From contig JANNNE010000075.1 in NCBI GenBank assembly GCA_031398385.1, forward strand, positions 15,181 through 79,180: DNA of 64,000 nucleotides, written 5' to 3'. Each line of letters opens with the position of its first letter. Positions within the stretch are counted from its first letter, which is position 1. This DNA comes from Ideonella_A sp031398385. Lineage in GTDB: Bacteria; Pseudomonadota; Gammaproteobacteria; Burkholderiales; Burkholderiaceae_C. Both the position numbers and the translations under genes were made by a program. Shown in pieces: positions 26,647-35,269 of the stretch. Under the pieces are notes generated by a model. It was given only the letters and a program-made list of their open reading frames with translations, searched no databases and was not told the DNA's origin.

Positions 26647-27594
26647 ATGTCGATAACGCTGGCCGCCTACCACCAGATCTACGACACCTCCAACGTCGAG
26701 CGCGCACTCGGCCAGCTGCCGGAGGACTCGCGGGCACTGGCCCGGCTGTACGAAAAAATGATCGAACGCGGCGGCGACCGCTTCGTCAGCAAACCGTCGG
26801 CGGTTCCGGATGCTGCCGAATTGCGGGCCCAGTCACCCAATTTCAGCGATGTGATCGACGAGGTGCTGCGCGAGATCGCGCTGGTTGTCGACACCGACGA
26901 TCCCTTGGAGCTGACGCCGATCCTGCTGGTCGGCGATCCCGGCGTCGGCAAGACCCGCTTTGCGCGGGGTCTGGCATCGATTTTGGGCACCGGCAACGTG
27001 ACCATCAGCCTTGCGCAGACCACGGCGGGCTGGATCGTCGGCGGTTCGGCCTCAACCTGGCAGGGCGCGAAGCCCGGCAAGGTCTTCGAAACCCTGTTAC
27101 ATGGCGAAAATTCGAATCCGGTCGTCACGATCGACGAGATCGACAAGGCTTCGCGCGGCCAGTACGACCCGCTCGGCGCCTTCTACGCGCTGCTCGAACG
27201 CGACACGGCCAGCGAATTCGTCGATGAATATGTCGATCTGCCCGTCGATGCGTCGCGCATCGTCTGGATTGCCACCGCCAACGACGCACGCTCGGTGCCG
27301 GATCCGATTCTGAGCCGCATGCGCGTCATCGAGGTGCGGGCCCCAACCCGCGACGAGGCGCGGGTGATCGCCGCTGCGATGTACCGCGAACAACGAGCGG
27401 CGCACCGCTGGGGCGATCGCTTCGAGGCCGAGCCGGACGGTGCGGTGCTCGATGCACTCGAAGGCGTGTCGCCGCGCGAACTCGGGCACCTGCTGCGCTC
27501 GGCATTCGGTGCGGCCAAACTGGCCGGACGCAACCAGCTGACGGTCGACGACCTGGGCGTCCAGAAACGCGGCCGGCCCCGGATAGGCTTCTGA
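26647..27594 (+). CDS. Lon-like AAA ATPase lacking the protease domain
   Basis: A 315-residue AAA protein. About 90 N-terminal residues precede Walker A (LLVGDPGVGKTRFA), Walker B (PVVTIDEIDKA), sensor 1 (IVWIATANDA) and the Arg-finger region (LSRMRVIEV). The stretch YDPLGAFYALLERD...FVDEYVDLPVDASR matches the segment of Lon between Walker B and sensor 1. There is no Lon N-domain and no Ser-Lys protease domain after the small AAA lid. GGGAG seven bases before the ATG at 26647 sets the start. The function is unknown; it could be a remodelling ATPase. It follows the gsp operon after 317 bases and may not be part of it. Confidence 0.82.
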   Translation: MSITLAAYHQIYDTSNVERALGQLPEDSRALARLYEKMIERGGDRFVSKPSAVPDAAELRAQSPNFSDVIDEVLREIALVVDTDDPLELTPILLVGDPGVGKTRFARGLASILGTGNVTISLAQTTAGWIVGGSASTWQGAKPGKVFETLLHGENSNPVVTIDEIDKASRGQYDPLGAFYALLERDTASEFVDEYVDLPVDASRIVWIATANDARSVPDPILSRMRVIEVRAPTRDEARVIAAAMYREQRAAHRWGDRFEAEPDGAVLDALEGVSPRELGHLLRSAFGAAKLAGRNQLTVDDLGVQKRGRPRIGF

Positions 27595-27668
27595 CGCCGA
27601 GTATGGCTGCCTGAGCGGATCAACTGGTTGTCAATCTCCGCACCTTCGTTCAGACGGCCCGGAGCCGA

Positions 27669-28397
27669 TCACGCTGCGGGTGCCACACCGCAGCTCGGTA
27701 CGCCACTGCGCTCACCGGCGCGCAGCGCGCCACCGATCCAGTCGGCAAGACGAATCGTCGCACGCCGGTAGGCCTCGCCGATCGGCAAGCTGCCTTCGCC
27801 TTGCACCGGTTCGACGATACGCAGGCTGCATGCGACCGCTGCCGAGCGAGGCTGCGGCGCCAGCAGGGTCCAGCGCGCCTCGAGTTGCGCATCGACCCCC
27901 GGGCGGGCATCGAGGCGCAGGACCTCGAGAACGAGTCGCCACGACAAGCCATCGGCAGCGACCGTGCCGGAGGTCGGCAATGCCGCATCCACGACATTCC
28001 AGCGCGACCACAGCCGCGCCCGAATCGCCGCTTTCAACTCGTCGGCCAATGGTGCGGCCCATCGATCCTGCTCGAGCAACTGCAAGGTATCGTCGGCTCG
28101 ACGAACCAGCCATTGCGGGCGGTCGACGGCCACCGGGATCTGGATCGGGGTGATCAAGAGCCGCATCGGAGCGGTCGCAGACGAAGACCCGGCTGCCCCC
28201 GCAAACGCCGCCTGCGAATCCATCAGGCTGTGAAACCGCAGCGGTGGCGTCGTCGTCGAACAGGCGCTGACCACGGCAGCGGCCAGCAGCGCCGCGATCC
28301 GGGAGCCGGTGGATCGGCCCGCCGCGGCGAGCCGGACAGGGGAAACGCAGGTTCGAGCGCGAGACGGCGCAACGTGCAGGTGGTGATTGGCGCTCAT
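27669..28397 (-). CDS. pqiC: ABC-type transport auxiliary lipoprotein PqiC
   Basis: A 242-residue outer-membrane lipoprotein of the PqiC/DUF330 family. The N-terminus has an arginine-rich region, a hydrophobic run and the lipobox-like VVSAC. The core contains LLITPIQIPVAVDRPQWLVRRADDTLQLLEQDRWAAPL in pieces, the family block that begins with PQ.V. In E. coli, PqiC anchors the tip of the PqiB tunnel to the outer membrane. It is the last gene of the pqi operon and overlaps pqiB by four bases. Confidence 0.9.
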   Translation of the reverse strand: MSANHHLHVAPSRARTCVSPVRLAAAGRSTGSRIAALLAAAVVSACSTTTPPLRFHSLMDSQAAFAGAAGSSSATAPMRLLITPIQIPVAVDRPQWLVRRADDTLQLLEQDRWAAPLADELKAAIRARLWSRWNVVDAALPTSGTVAADGLSWRLVLEVLRLDARPGVDAQLEARWTLLAPQPRSAAVACSLRIVEPVQGEGSLPIGEAYRRATIRLADWIGGALRAGERSGVPSCGVAPAA

Positions 28398-30337
28398 TTC
28401 GGTGGGCCCGATGCTGCAACGGCCGGTGGCAGTGGAATCAGCCGCGGCAGGTCGTTCGCCGGGACGGGAGACGTCGGGGCGGGATCACGTGCCGGCGCGC
28501 GACGGTCTCGGCCGGTCGCCAAGGGTTCGTCGGCGGCCTTGCCGCGAATCAGCGACTGCGGGTTGCGTTGCAGGTAGTCGGCCAGCACCCGCAAGGCCTG
28601 CGCAGCGCGCTGGATCTCGGCCAGCGTCTGCCCGGCCTGGATCTGCACCGACGAATTCTCGTCAAGCACGTTGCGGTCGAGTCGATCGATCGACGCCTGG
28701 GCCTTGGCCAGCGTGGCCTGCAGGTCGGTCACGGCCTTCACCGCCTCCGGCGTCAGCCGCGTGATCGCCTGATCGGCCTTGCCGACCGCGCTTTGCACAT
28801 CCCGGCCGATGGCATCGAAAGGAATGCGGCTGAGTTTCTCGACGATCTGCGCCACCTGCGGCTGAATCTCGCTGAGTGTGCCGGCCACTGTCGGCAAGGT
28901 GATGATGCCGTTCGCCGCAGCCTGTTGGGCCGCCTGCTCGGCCAGCAGCGCGGCACGTTCTTCGCGCCGCTCTTGACGCTCGCGCCGGGTCAGCCGCTTG
29001 CCGTCGCTGGCCCTGCCGGCGTCACGGGAAGCCACCCGCGGCGCAGTCGTTGACGACGTGTCGCCGCGACTGAAGAAATCGAGTGCGACATACAACTGTC
29101 CGGTCAGCAGATTGCCGGTGCGCATCTGCGCTTTCAGGCCTTGGGCGACCAATCGCTGGATCGCGAGCACACCCTTGGTTCGCACCGGTTCCGGCGATTC
29201 GACCGCTGCCTCCACAGGATTCTGAACCTCTGCCGGCACGCCGAGCAAGGCGTCGCGCAGACTGCCCAGACGCAGCGGGTACAGGTCGACCACCACCTCG
29301 ACCGGGAAGCGCCGTCGCCGCACATCACGCTGCAAGGTGATGCTGGTCACCTTGCCGATCTCGAGGCCGAGAAAATCGACCGGCGCATCGACCGCCAGGC
29401 CCCGTACCGATTGGTCGAACACCATGCGGGCCCGCACCGGTTCGCCGTCCGGCGGCGCCAGCGCCGACTTGCGATCGTTGTACAGCATGAAGCGGCTGCC
29501 ATCGGCTGCCGGCGCCTGTGGCAGCGGCAGCGGGGAAGGCAGGCGATCGAATGCCACGCCACCTGCCAGCACCGACGACAAGGTCTGGGTATCGAGCGTC
29601 AAGCCATTGGCGTTCAAGGTGAGGTCGACGCCGCTGGCATTCCAGAACCGGGTCTGCGGCGTCACCAACTGGTTGTAGGGTGCGTCGACGAAGATCTTCA
29701 CTGTCAACTCGTCCTGCTTTGGGTCGAGCGTATAGCCGACCACCCGACCGACCTTGGTGCGGCGGTAATAGATCGGCGATCCGAAATCGAGTGAGCCGAG
29801 ATCGGACGCGGCCAATGCAAAACTGCTGCCCGGCTCACCGCGCAGGATCGAGGGTGGCGACTCCAGGCCGGCAAAACGGCTCCGTTCAACCTCCGAGACA
29901 CCGGCATCGACGCCGATGTAGACCCCCGACAGCAAGGTGCCGAGCCCCGTGATGCCTGCAGTACCGATGCGCGGACGAACCACCCAGAACTGGGTATCTT
30001 CGCGCGCCATGTCGGCCGCCGACCGATCCAGCCGCACCGTCGCCACCACTCGTTTGAGGTCGTTTCGCAGCGAGACCTTCTCGACCCGACCGACCGCGAC
30101 CTCCTTGAACCGGACTTCGGTCTTGCCGGCTTCCAGGCCCTCGGCGGTGTTGAATTCGATCTCGATCTCCGGTCCGGTCTGCAGATAGCTCTGGATCAGC
30201 AACGAGGCCCCGATGATGATCGCCGCCAGCGGCACCAGCCAGACCAGCGAGAAGCGGAAGCGGCTGCTACTCGTGACGCGGGGCGCGGGCAGCGCCTGGT
30301 GCGCGTCGCGCGCCGGATCGGGGACGCGACCGGTCAT
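28394..30337 (-). CDS. pqiB: MCE-domain intermembrane transport protein PqiB
   Basis: A 647-residue protein with one N-terminal membrane segment (FSLVWLVPLAAIIIGASLLIQ) and three MlaD/MCE domains, starting near GPEIEIEFNTAEGLEAGKTEV, YRRTKVGRVVGYTLD and MVFDQSVRGLAVDAPVDFLGLEIG. A long helical C-terminal region follows, as expected for the PqiB tube. Such proteins form a hexameric channel across the periplasm for lipids. The length is larger than E. coli PqiB (546), mainly from a charged Arg/Glu/Ala stretch near residues 440-480. It overlaps pqiA2 by four bases. Confidence 0.93.
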   Translation of the reverse strand: MTGRVPDPARDAHQALPAPRVTSSSRFRFSLVWLVPLAAIIIGASLLIQSYLQTGPEIEIEFNTAEGLEAGKTEVRFKEVAVGRVEKVSLRNDLKRVVATVRLDRSAADMAREDTQFWVVRPRIGTAGITGLGTLLSGVYIGVDAGVSEVERSRFAGLESPPSILRGEPGSSFALAASDLGSLDFGSPIYYRRTKVGRVVGYTLDPKQDELTVKIFVDAPYNQLVTPQTRFWNASGVDLTLNANGLTLDTQTLSSVLAGGVAFDRLPSPLPLPQAPAADGSRFMLYNDRKSALAPPDGEPVRARMVFDQSVRGLAVDAPVDFLGLEIGKVTSITLQRDVRRRRFPVEVVVDLYPLRLGSLRDALLGVPAEVQNPVEAAVESPEPVRTKGVLAIQRLVAQGLKAQMRTGNLLTGQLYVALDFFSRGDTSSTTAPRVASRDAGRASDGKRLTRRERQERREERAALLAEQAAQQAAANGIITLPTVAGTLSEIQPQVAQIVEKLSRIPFDAIGRDVQSAVGKADQAITRLTPEAVKAVTDLQATLAKAQASIDRLDRNVLDENSSVQIQAGQTLAEIQRAAQALRVLADYLQRNPQSLIRGKAADEPLATGRDRRAPARDPAPTSPVPANDLPRLIPLPPAVAASGPPK

Positions 30338-30990
30338 GCCGACGCGGGCCGGTCAGCACGCGGCAGCGGTTGCTGCTGCCGGCCGTCTGCATCCTGCCAG
30401 ATCCAGCGCGGGTCGAATTGGTGGGTCGCCATCATCGTCAACACCACGACCGCGGCGAACGCGAGCAGACCGGGACCGGGTATTGCACTGGCGACATTGC
30501 CGAAACGTACCATGCCGACGAGCAGTACGACCACATAGACATCGAGCATCGACCAGTGGCCGACCGCTTCAATCAATCGATACAGCCGCGAACGCTCGAG
30601 TTGGCGCCAGCCCGGGGCATGGTCGACACTCCAGGCCAGCAGCGCCAGCGCACCGATCTTGACCAGTGGCACCACGATGCTGGCAACAAAAACCAGGATC
30701 GCCAGGCCCCAGGCACCGTCGTTCCACAATTCGACAATGCCGCCGATCAAGGTGTGCGGCGTTGCCCGCAAGGTCTTGACGGTGCTCATCATCGACATCA
30801 GATTGGCCGGGATCAGGCAAACCAGCGACGCGGCCAGCAAGGCCCAGGTGCGCTGCAGGCCGATCCGACGCGGATGCTCCAGCGCATGACCACAACGCGG
30901 GCAACGCACCGGATCGTCCAGCGCGCCGGCATCGCCGTTCCAGCCACAACACGCGCACCCCTTGATGCGCATGGCCGCCGAGTCGATCAC
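30334..30990 (-). CDS. Paraquat-inducible protein A, C-terminal half as a separate gene
   Basis: A 218-residue PqiA-domain protein. It starts with a zinc-ribbon CACCGWNG...CPRCG, then four membrane segments, including LLAASLVCLIPANLMSMM with the PqiA motif IPAN. The block TLIGGIVELWNDGAWGLAILVFVASIVVPLVKI is diagnostic. GTG at 30990 overlaps the stop of the preceding half as GTGA and is favoured; an ATG seven residues further is possible. E. coli carries both halves in one 417-residue chain. Confidence 0.9.
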   Translation of the reverse strand: MIDSAAMRIKGCACCGWNGDAGALDDPVRCPRCGHALEHPRRIGLQRTWALLAASLVCLIPANLMSMMSTVKTLRATPHTLIGGIVELWNDGAWGLAILVFVASIVVPLVKIGALALLAWSVDHAPGWRQLERSRLYRLIEAVGHWSMLDVYVVVLLVGMVRFGNVASAIPGPGLLAFAAVVVLTMMATHQFDPRWIWQDADGRQQQPLPRADRPASA

Positions 30991-31664
30991 GCCCTCACCT
31001 CCTGCTCGGGCCAGAGATGACCGAGACCGGCCGACTCGATCGCAGCCAGCAGCACCGCCAGCACGCCCAGGGCGATCAGTCCGGGGCCTGCCGATGCCTG
31101 CGCCATATCGGCCAGGCGAACCAGCGAAAGCAGCGCGCCGACGCCCAGCACCGCCACGGTGTTCCAGCGCTCGCTCTGATGCAGCAGCCGCAGATAGAAA
31201 CCCATCGAAGCAGGCTGCCGTCCTTGCGCCAGACCCAGCAGCACGCGCAGACGCAGCAGGATGAAGGCCAGCGGTGCCAGCACCGCCGTCAGTGTGGCGA
31301 GGATCGCGACCAAGGGCGCACCGTCCTGCCAGGCGGCAACGATGGCCATCGGGAGCGTGGTGGAAACCTCGCCGCCGCGCAGGCGCAGCGTGATCAATTC
31401 GGCGCTGTTGGCGATGATGAATACCACCAGTGCAGCCAGCGTCAGGGCCAGCAAGGCTTCGGGCCCGAGACGATGGCCACGCGCGAGCACCGCCTCGCAA
31501 CGGCTGCAGCGGGCGATTCCGGAGCGGGGCAGGTTCACCCGGCGATGCACCTGCGCGCACGCGGTACAAACCAGCAGATCCGGTCTGTGCGCCGCTTTTT
31601 GAGCAGCCACGGAGCCGGATGATTGTTCGGGAGTTGGCGCCGCGGGAGGTTCGGCTGGCGTCAC
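30987..31664 (-). CDS. Paraquat-inducible protein A, N-terminal half as a separate gene
   Basis: A roughly 225-residue PqiA-domain protein with a zinc-ribbon CTACAQVHRR...CSRCEAVLARG and four membrane segments. The first, ALTLAALVVFIIANSAELI, carries the IIAN motif. YLRLLHQSERWNTVAVLGVG matches the loop before the last helices. The start is uncertain: GTG 31664 avoids overlap with the upstream gene, while a TTG at 31751 would add a low-complexity lead. No good ribosome-binding site is seen for either. It is coupled to the second half by a four-base overlap. Confidence 0.87.
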   Translation of the reverse strand: MTPAEPPAAPTPEQSSGSVAAQKAAHRPDLLVCTACAQVHRRVNLPRSGIARCSRCEAVLARGHRLGPEALLALTLAALVVFIIANSAELITLRLRGGEVSTTLPMAIVAAWQDGAPLVAILATLTAVLAPLAFILLRLRVLLGLAQGRQPASMGFYLRLLHQSERWNTVAVLGVGALLSLVRLADMAQASAGPGLIALGVLAVLLAAIESAGLGHLWPEQEVRA

Positions 31665-31693
31665 GGAAGAAGGGTCAATGGCAGCGGCGGGTT

Positions 31694-31984
31694 TCAGCGA
31701 ACGGTGGTGGATACCTGTCGGACGGTGATTGTCGCCGCAGGCAGCAGGCAATCGCGGCCACTGCCACCCTTGGATTCACAGCCTGCCACTACCCGGCTCG
31801 CCTTCGCCCAATGCGTTTGCGCGCTGGCAACGCCTTGCTGGATCACGATATAGAAGCCCGCCAGCAACACCACGGCCAACACGAAGGCACCGAAGCCGAG
31901 CAGCAACCGAAGCGACGGCTCGGAACGAAAGTCGGGAAACCAGTTCGTCCGGGTGTCGGGGGCGGTGGGTGCCTGAGTTTGCAT
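31694..31984 (-). CDS. Small single-span membrane protein upstream of pqiA
   Basis: A 96-residue protein of unknown function. GGAG lies eight bases before the ATG. The chain has a polar lead, one clear membrane segment (LLLGFGAFVLAVVLLAGFYIVI) and a polar C-terminal part with two cysteines (GCESKGGSGRDC) and VRQVSTTVR at the end. The C-terminal region would be periplasmic by the positive-inside rule. It stands about 30 bases ahead of the first pqiA half on the same strand, so it may be a fifth member of the pqi operon. No family was recognised. Confidence 0.65.
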   Translation of the reverse strand: MQTQAPTAPDTRTNWFPDFRSEPSLRLLLGFGAFVLAVVLLAGFYIVIQQGVASAQTHWAKASRVVAGCESKGGSGRDCLLPAATITVRQVSTTVR

Positions 31985-32123
31985 GGGGTGCTCCAGATCG
32001 GTGACCCGGGTCTTTGACCGGTGCGTGAAGCTTATTCAATGCACCTGCAAAAAGGCTTCGGTGCACGCCGCCAGATGGCGTCGGACATCGCCTACGGTCG
32101 CGCTGATCCGGCACGCCACCGCT

Positions 32124-33278
32124 TCATCCACCCTGGCCGCGCTGCTGATCCTCCCTCAACTTGACGCACTGCGGATGACTGCGGAACCGCGAGGTCGCAC
32201 ACTGCTCATGCATGCAGAACGGGCGCGCGAGGAAACTCTTGTTCGAACACGCTTCCTGCGGGCTTGCAGCCTGCGCCGGGCTTGGTGTCGACGGTTCGAT
32301 CGGTGGCGCAGCGGGCGTCGAATAGCTTGGGCTGGCGGGCGCACTCTGTTGAGCCGGCTTCGGTACCGGCCGGGGTGCCGGGGCGGGCGGAGGGCGCACC
32401 GCGGGCGTTGGCTTGGCTGGCGGCGGCGCCACCGCGGCGGGGGGCGGCGGTGGGGGTGGGGATGGCGTGAGTGCCGGCGCCGGTGTGGGCAGCGGCGTCG
32501 GTGCCGTGGGCGGTGGAGGAAACACCGGCGCGGTCATCGGCGTCGGGTCGACCGGAGCGGCCGGTGTAGCCGGGGGTGCTGCGGGCGCGGCAGGCGGCGC
32601 CTCGCTGGTCGTCGGGATCGGAAGAGTGGGTGCAGGCACGATCGCCGGCACCTCTGACGCCGGGGCAGGTGCAGCAGGCGCGGCCACCTCGGTTGCGGGC
32701 CGGGTGTCGTCGCCTTGTGTGAACCAGTAGCCGCCGCCAATCACCAGCAGCAGCAAGACGCCCAGGCCGATCCAGATCAGCTTGCTCGACGAGCCGCTAC
32801 CCGCGCTATCGGCGGGCGCAGCCTCGTCGGACCCGTTGTCGAACGGTGACTCGGCGGACGATTCCATCCGTGCCGGTGCGGGCGCAGGCATGGCCGGGGC
32901 ATCCACTGGCGCGTACGGGCTCGCAGGCGCAGCAGCCGGCGCCGGTTCACCCAGCAGGTCCATCAGAGACCCACTGGCAGCCGCAGCAGGCGGCGGCGCA
33001 GAATACGCAGGCGGCGGCACCGAATAGGCCGGCGGCTGAGGATGCATCGGCGGAATCGACATCGGCGAAGGCGGCGGGCGCGGCGCGGGCGGTCGCATCA
33101 CGGTGCGGTCGTCGCCATCATCCTCGATCAGCGACGCGGGAGGCTGCACCGGCGCGTCGTCGCTGCGCGGGCGCAGCAGGCCGGATGCCCCTTGTGGCGG
33201 AAATGCGGTGCCGCACAGCTTGCAGACCTTCGCAGCGTCGGTATTCTCCGTTTCGCAGCGACTACAGACCTTGGTCAT
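32124..33278 (-). CDS. Zinc-ribbon, proline-rich membrane protein with C-terminal cysteine motif
   Basis: A 384-residue protein of unknown function in four parts. An N-terminal zinc ribbon (CSRCETENTDAAKVCKLCG) comes first. A Pro/Ala-rich region to about residue 165 follows, then one membrane segment (LIWIGLGVLLLLVIGGGYWF). A long Pro/Ala-rich stretch then ends in a compact module with cysteines spaced C-X10-C-X4-C-X10-C (ACSNKSFLARPFC...CVKL). The ribbon would be cytoplasmic and the cysteine module periplasmic. The composition resembles proteins that span the peptidoglycan. Divergent from the nucleotidase gene; no enzyme domain was seen. Confidence 0.78.
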   Translation of the reverse strand: MTKVCSRCETENTDAAKVCKLCGTAFPPQGASGLLRPRSDDAPVQPPASLIEDDGDDRTVMRPPAPRPPPSPMSIPPMHPQPPAYSVPPPAYSAPPPAAAASGSLMDLLGEPAPAAAPASPYAPVDAPAMPAPAPARMESSAESPFDNGSDEAAPADSAGSGSSSKLIWIGLGVLLLLVIGGGYWFTQGDDTRPATEVAAPAAPAPASEVPAIVPAPTLPIPTTSEAPPAAPAAPPATPAAPVDPTPMTAPVFPPPPTAPTPLPTPAPALTPSPPPPPPPAAVAPPPAKPTPAVRPPPAPAPRPVPKPAQQSAPASPSYSTPAAPPIEPSTPSPAQAASPQEACSNKSFLARPFCMHEQCATSRFRSHPQCVKLREDQQRGQGG

Positions 33279-33507
33279 TCAATCCTCCAGCTGCCATCTT
33301 GATTTGCGGCCGACCACGCAGCGTCGATATGCCGCCCGATCGACGATCCGCCGCAGACGAATCAATCGTTCCAGATGCTCACTCCGGCAGCCCTGGAGCA
33401 TAACCCGAGGCCGCGGCAGGGCGGACATGCAACCGCCCTGGTTCGCGCAAAAGCCGCACGGCTGCAGGGCCTGTGCTACAAGATGCCCACCACTTCCATC
33501 AGCCCGA
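33279..33507. other. Divergent intergenic region, zinc-ribbon gene and nucleotidase gene
   Basis: 229 bases between divergent starts. Promoters for both genes are expected here, but no convincing -35/-10 pair, repeat or operator was recognised. Confidence 0.35.
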
Positions 33508-34401
33508 ATGCCTGTTTCACTCGATGGTCAGCTCGTCGTTGCCATCTCCTCGCGCGCCTTGTTCGATTTCGAGGAGGAGAACCTGTTGTTCGAGTCCGCC
33601 GACGATCGCGCCTACATGCAGCTGCAGCTCGAACGGCTGGACGTGGCCGCCAAGCCCGGGGTGGCGTTCTCGCTGGTCAACAAGCTGCTGGCCTTCAACT
33701 CGGAACGGCCGCGGGTCGAGGTGGTGATCCTGTCGCGCAACGACCCGGTCTCCGGCATGCGGGTGTTTCGTTCGGCTCAGCACTACGGGATGCCGATCCA
33801 GCGCGGCGTATTCACCCGCGGACAGTCGCCGTGGCGCTATCTCAGGCCGCTGAACGCCAACCTGTTTCTGTCGACCAACGAGGCCGATGTGCGTTCGGCC
33901 CTGCAATGCGCCGTTCCGGCCGCCCGCGTGTTTCCGAACAGCAGGCGGGCATCGGACGCCCACCCGGACGAGGTGCGGATCGCCTTCGACGGCGACGCGG
34001 TGCTGTTTTCCGACGAGGCGGAGCAGGTCTTCCAGTCGGGCGGCCTGGATGCGTTCCAGGCCCATGAACGCGATCGGGCCACCTACCCCCTGCCCGCCGG
34101 GCCGTTCAAGCCGGTATTGCTGGCCTTGCAGCGACTGCAACAGCATCCGGCTGGCGGCATGCGGATTCGCACCGCGCTGGTCACGGCGCGCAGTGCGCCA
34201 GCCCACGAGCGCGCGATCCGGACCCTGATGGACTGGAACATCGAGATCGACGAGGCGATGTTCCTGGGCGGCTTGTCGAAGGGCGAGTTCCTGCGCGAGT
34301 TCGAGCCCGACTTCTTTTTCGATGACCAGACCGGACACATCGAAAACGCCGCGCTGCATGTGCCATCGGGCCATGTTGCGGCCGGCATTTCGAACCCCTG
34401 A
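33508..34401 (+). CDS. 5'-nucleotidase, cytosolic NT5C1-like family
   Basis: A 297-residue protein that would dephosphorylate nucleoside monophosphates. Family features are the opening LVVAISSRALFDFEEEN, the block PGVAFSLVNKLLAFN, VVILSRNDPVSGMRVFRSAQHYG, and IAFDGDAVLFSDEAE with the HAD-type DGD. KGEFLREFEPDFFFDDQTGHIE near the end supplies the second acidic cluster. The ATG at 33508 fits the family start. There is no signal peptide, so it is cytoplasmic. It converges on the Crp/Fnr gene. Confidence 0.87.
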   Translation: MPVSLDGQLVVAISSRALFDFEEENLLFESADDRAYMQLQLERLDVAAKPGVAFSLVNKLLAFNSERPRVEVVILSRNDPVSGMRVFRSAQHYGMPIQRGVFTRGQSPWRYLRPLNANLFLSTNEADVRSALQCAVPAARVFPNSRRASDAHPDEVRIAFDGDAVLFSDEAEQVFQSGGLDAFQAHERDRATYPLPAGPFKPVLLALQRLQQHPAGGMRIRTALVTARSAPAHERAIRTLMDWNIEIDEAMFLGGLSKGEFLREFEPDFFFDDQTGHIENAALHVPSGHVAAGISNP

Positions 34402-34418
34402 GAGCGCTGTCGGCGCTT

Positions 34419-35192
34419 TCAGGGATGCCGATAGCGGCGCAACGCCGGCAGATCCAGCACCCGGACGCCGCCGTATTCGATGCGGATCACACCCGCCTGC
34501 TGCATTGCCTTCAGGGCCTCGTTCACGCGCTGGCGCGACAGCCCGACCAGATAGCCCAGTTCGAGTTGCGTGATGCGCAGAACTTCGCCAACGCCCGGAT
34601 ACAGCACCGGATGGAACAGGGCTGCCAGACTTCGCGCCACGCGGGCGTCGGGATCGCTCATGCGATCGATTTCGCGCGCGGCGATGAACTGACCCAGGCG
34701 CTCGTTGAGCTGCTGGGTGATGAAGCGGTTGAACGGGATGCTGCGCTCGATCAGCCAGTGAAAGGTACCGACGCTGATGCCGGCCACCACGCTCTTGCGC
34801 AGGGCCTCGATGTTGTAACGAAAGACCTCGCGCTTGAGCACGGTGCCCTCGCCGAACCAGCCGCCGGGCGGAATGCCGGTGAAGGTGACGGGAATGCCCT
34901 CGCGCGAATCGTTGCTCATCTTCAGCAGTCCGTCGATCACACCGAACCAGAAGCTCGCCTGGCGACCGACCCGACACAGCAGTTCGCCGGCGTCGACCTG
35001 CACCACCTGCAGATCCTCCACCACGCGTCGGCGCTCGTCAGCCGGCAGTGACGCCAGCCAAGGAATGTTGTCGAGTTCGGCCGCGGTGGCGCGCCGGGCC
35101 CGCGTCAGCAAGGCAGGCCCGACATGGCGCTCCTGCTGATCCGAATCAACGGACAGCGGCGGAAGGATCGACGGAAGCTGGGTATTCGGCAT
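34419..35192 (-). CDS. Crp/Fnr family transcriptional regulator
   Basis: A 257-residue regulator. A cyclic-nucleotide-binding-like domain (LCRVGRQASFWFGVIDGLLKM..., PPGGWFGEGTVL) is joined by a long helix (FITQQLNERLGQFIAAREIDR) to a Crp-type winged helix (ITQLELGYLVGLSRQRVNEALKAMQQAGVIRIEYG). No Fnr-style N-terminal Cys cluster is seen, so it probably does not sense oxygen through iron-sulfur. ATG 35192 is preferred over GTG four codons upstream. Divergent from the ligase/ABC operon, which it may control through the palindrome at 35226-35243. Confidence 0.9.
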   Translation of the reverse strand: MPNTQLPSILPPLSVDSDQQERHVGPALLTRARRATAAELDNIPWLASLPADERRRVVEDLQVVQVDAGELLCRVGRQASFWFGVIDGLLKMSNDSREGIPVTFTGIPPGGWFGEGTVLKREVFRYNIEALRKSVVAGISVGTFHWLIERSIPFNRFITQQLNERLGQFIAAREIDRMSDPDARVARSLAALFHPVLYPGVGEVLRITQLELGYLVGLSRQRVNEALKAMQQAGVIRIEYGGVRVLDLPALRRYRHP

Positions 35193-35225
35193 GTCGGGAA
35201 ACACCTGAGCGGACAGACCCTAGGA

Positions 35226-35243
35226 TTGTCGTCAGAACGACAA
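35226..35243. promoter_or_regulatory. Palindromic operator, candidate Crp/Fnr-type site
   Basis: TTGTCGT-CAGA-ACGACAA is a perfect inverted repeat with the general geometry of Crp/Fnr sites. It lies between the divergent regulator and ligase genes. Its centre is 41.5 bases before the predicted start given by TACATT at 35264-35269. A second palindrome, TTGACGTCAA, lies at 35245-35254. Confidence 0.6.
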
Positions 35244-35263
35244 CTTGACGTCAAACCTCGCCT

Positions 35264-35269
35264 TACATT
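35264..35269 (+). promoter_or_regulatory. Candidate -10 element for the ligase/ABC operon
   Basis: TACATT without a correctly spaced -35 (TTGACG is only 13 bases away) fits an activator-dependent class II promoter. The transcription start would be near 35276, some 58 bases before the GTG of the ligase gene. Confidence 0.45.

Noticed and set aside
26342..26656. 104-codon frame between gspF and the AAA gene
   Set aside because: It runs through a REP element and overlaps the start of the next gene, with no ribosome-binding site.
32124..33278. Plus-strand Gly-rich open frames opposite the zinc-ribbon gene
   Set aside because: They are the complement of Pro/Ala-rich codons, while the minus strand has a zinc ribbon, a membrane span and a cysteine module.
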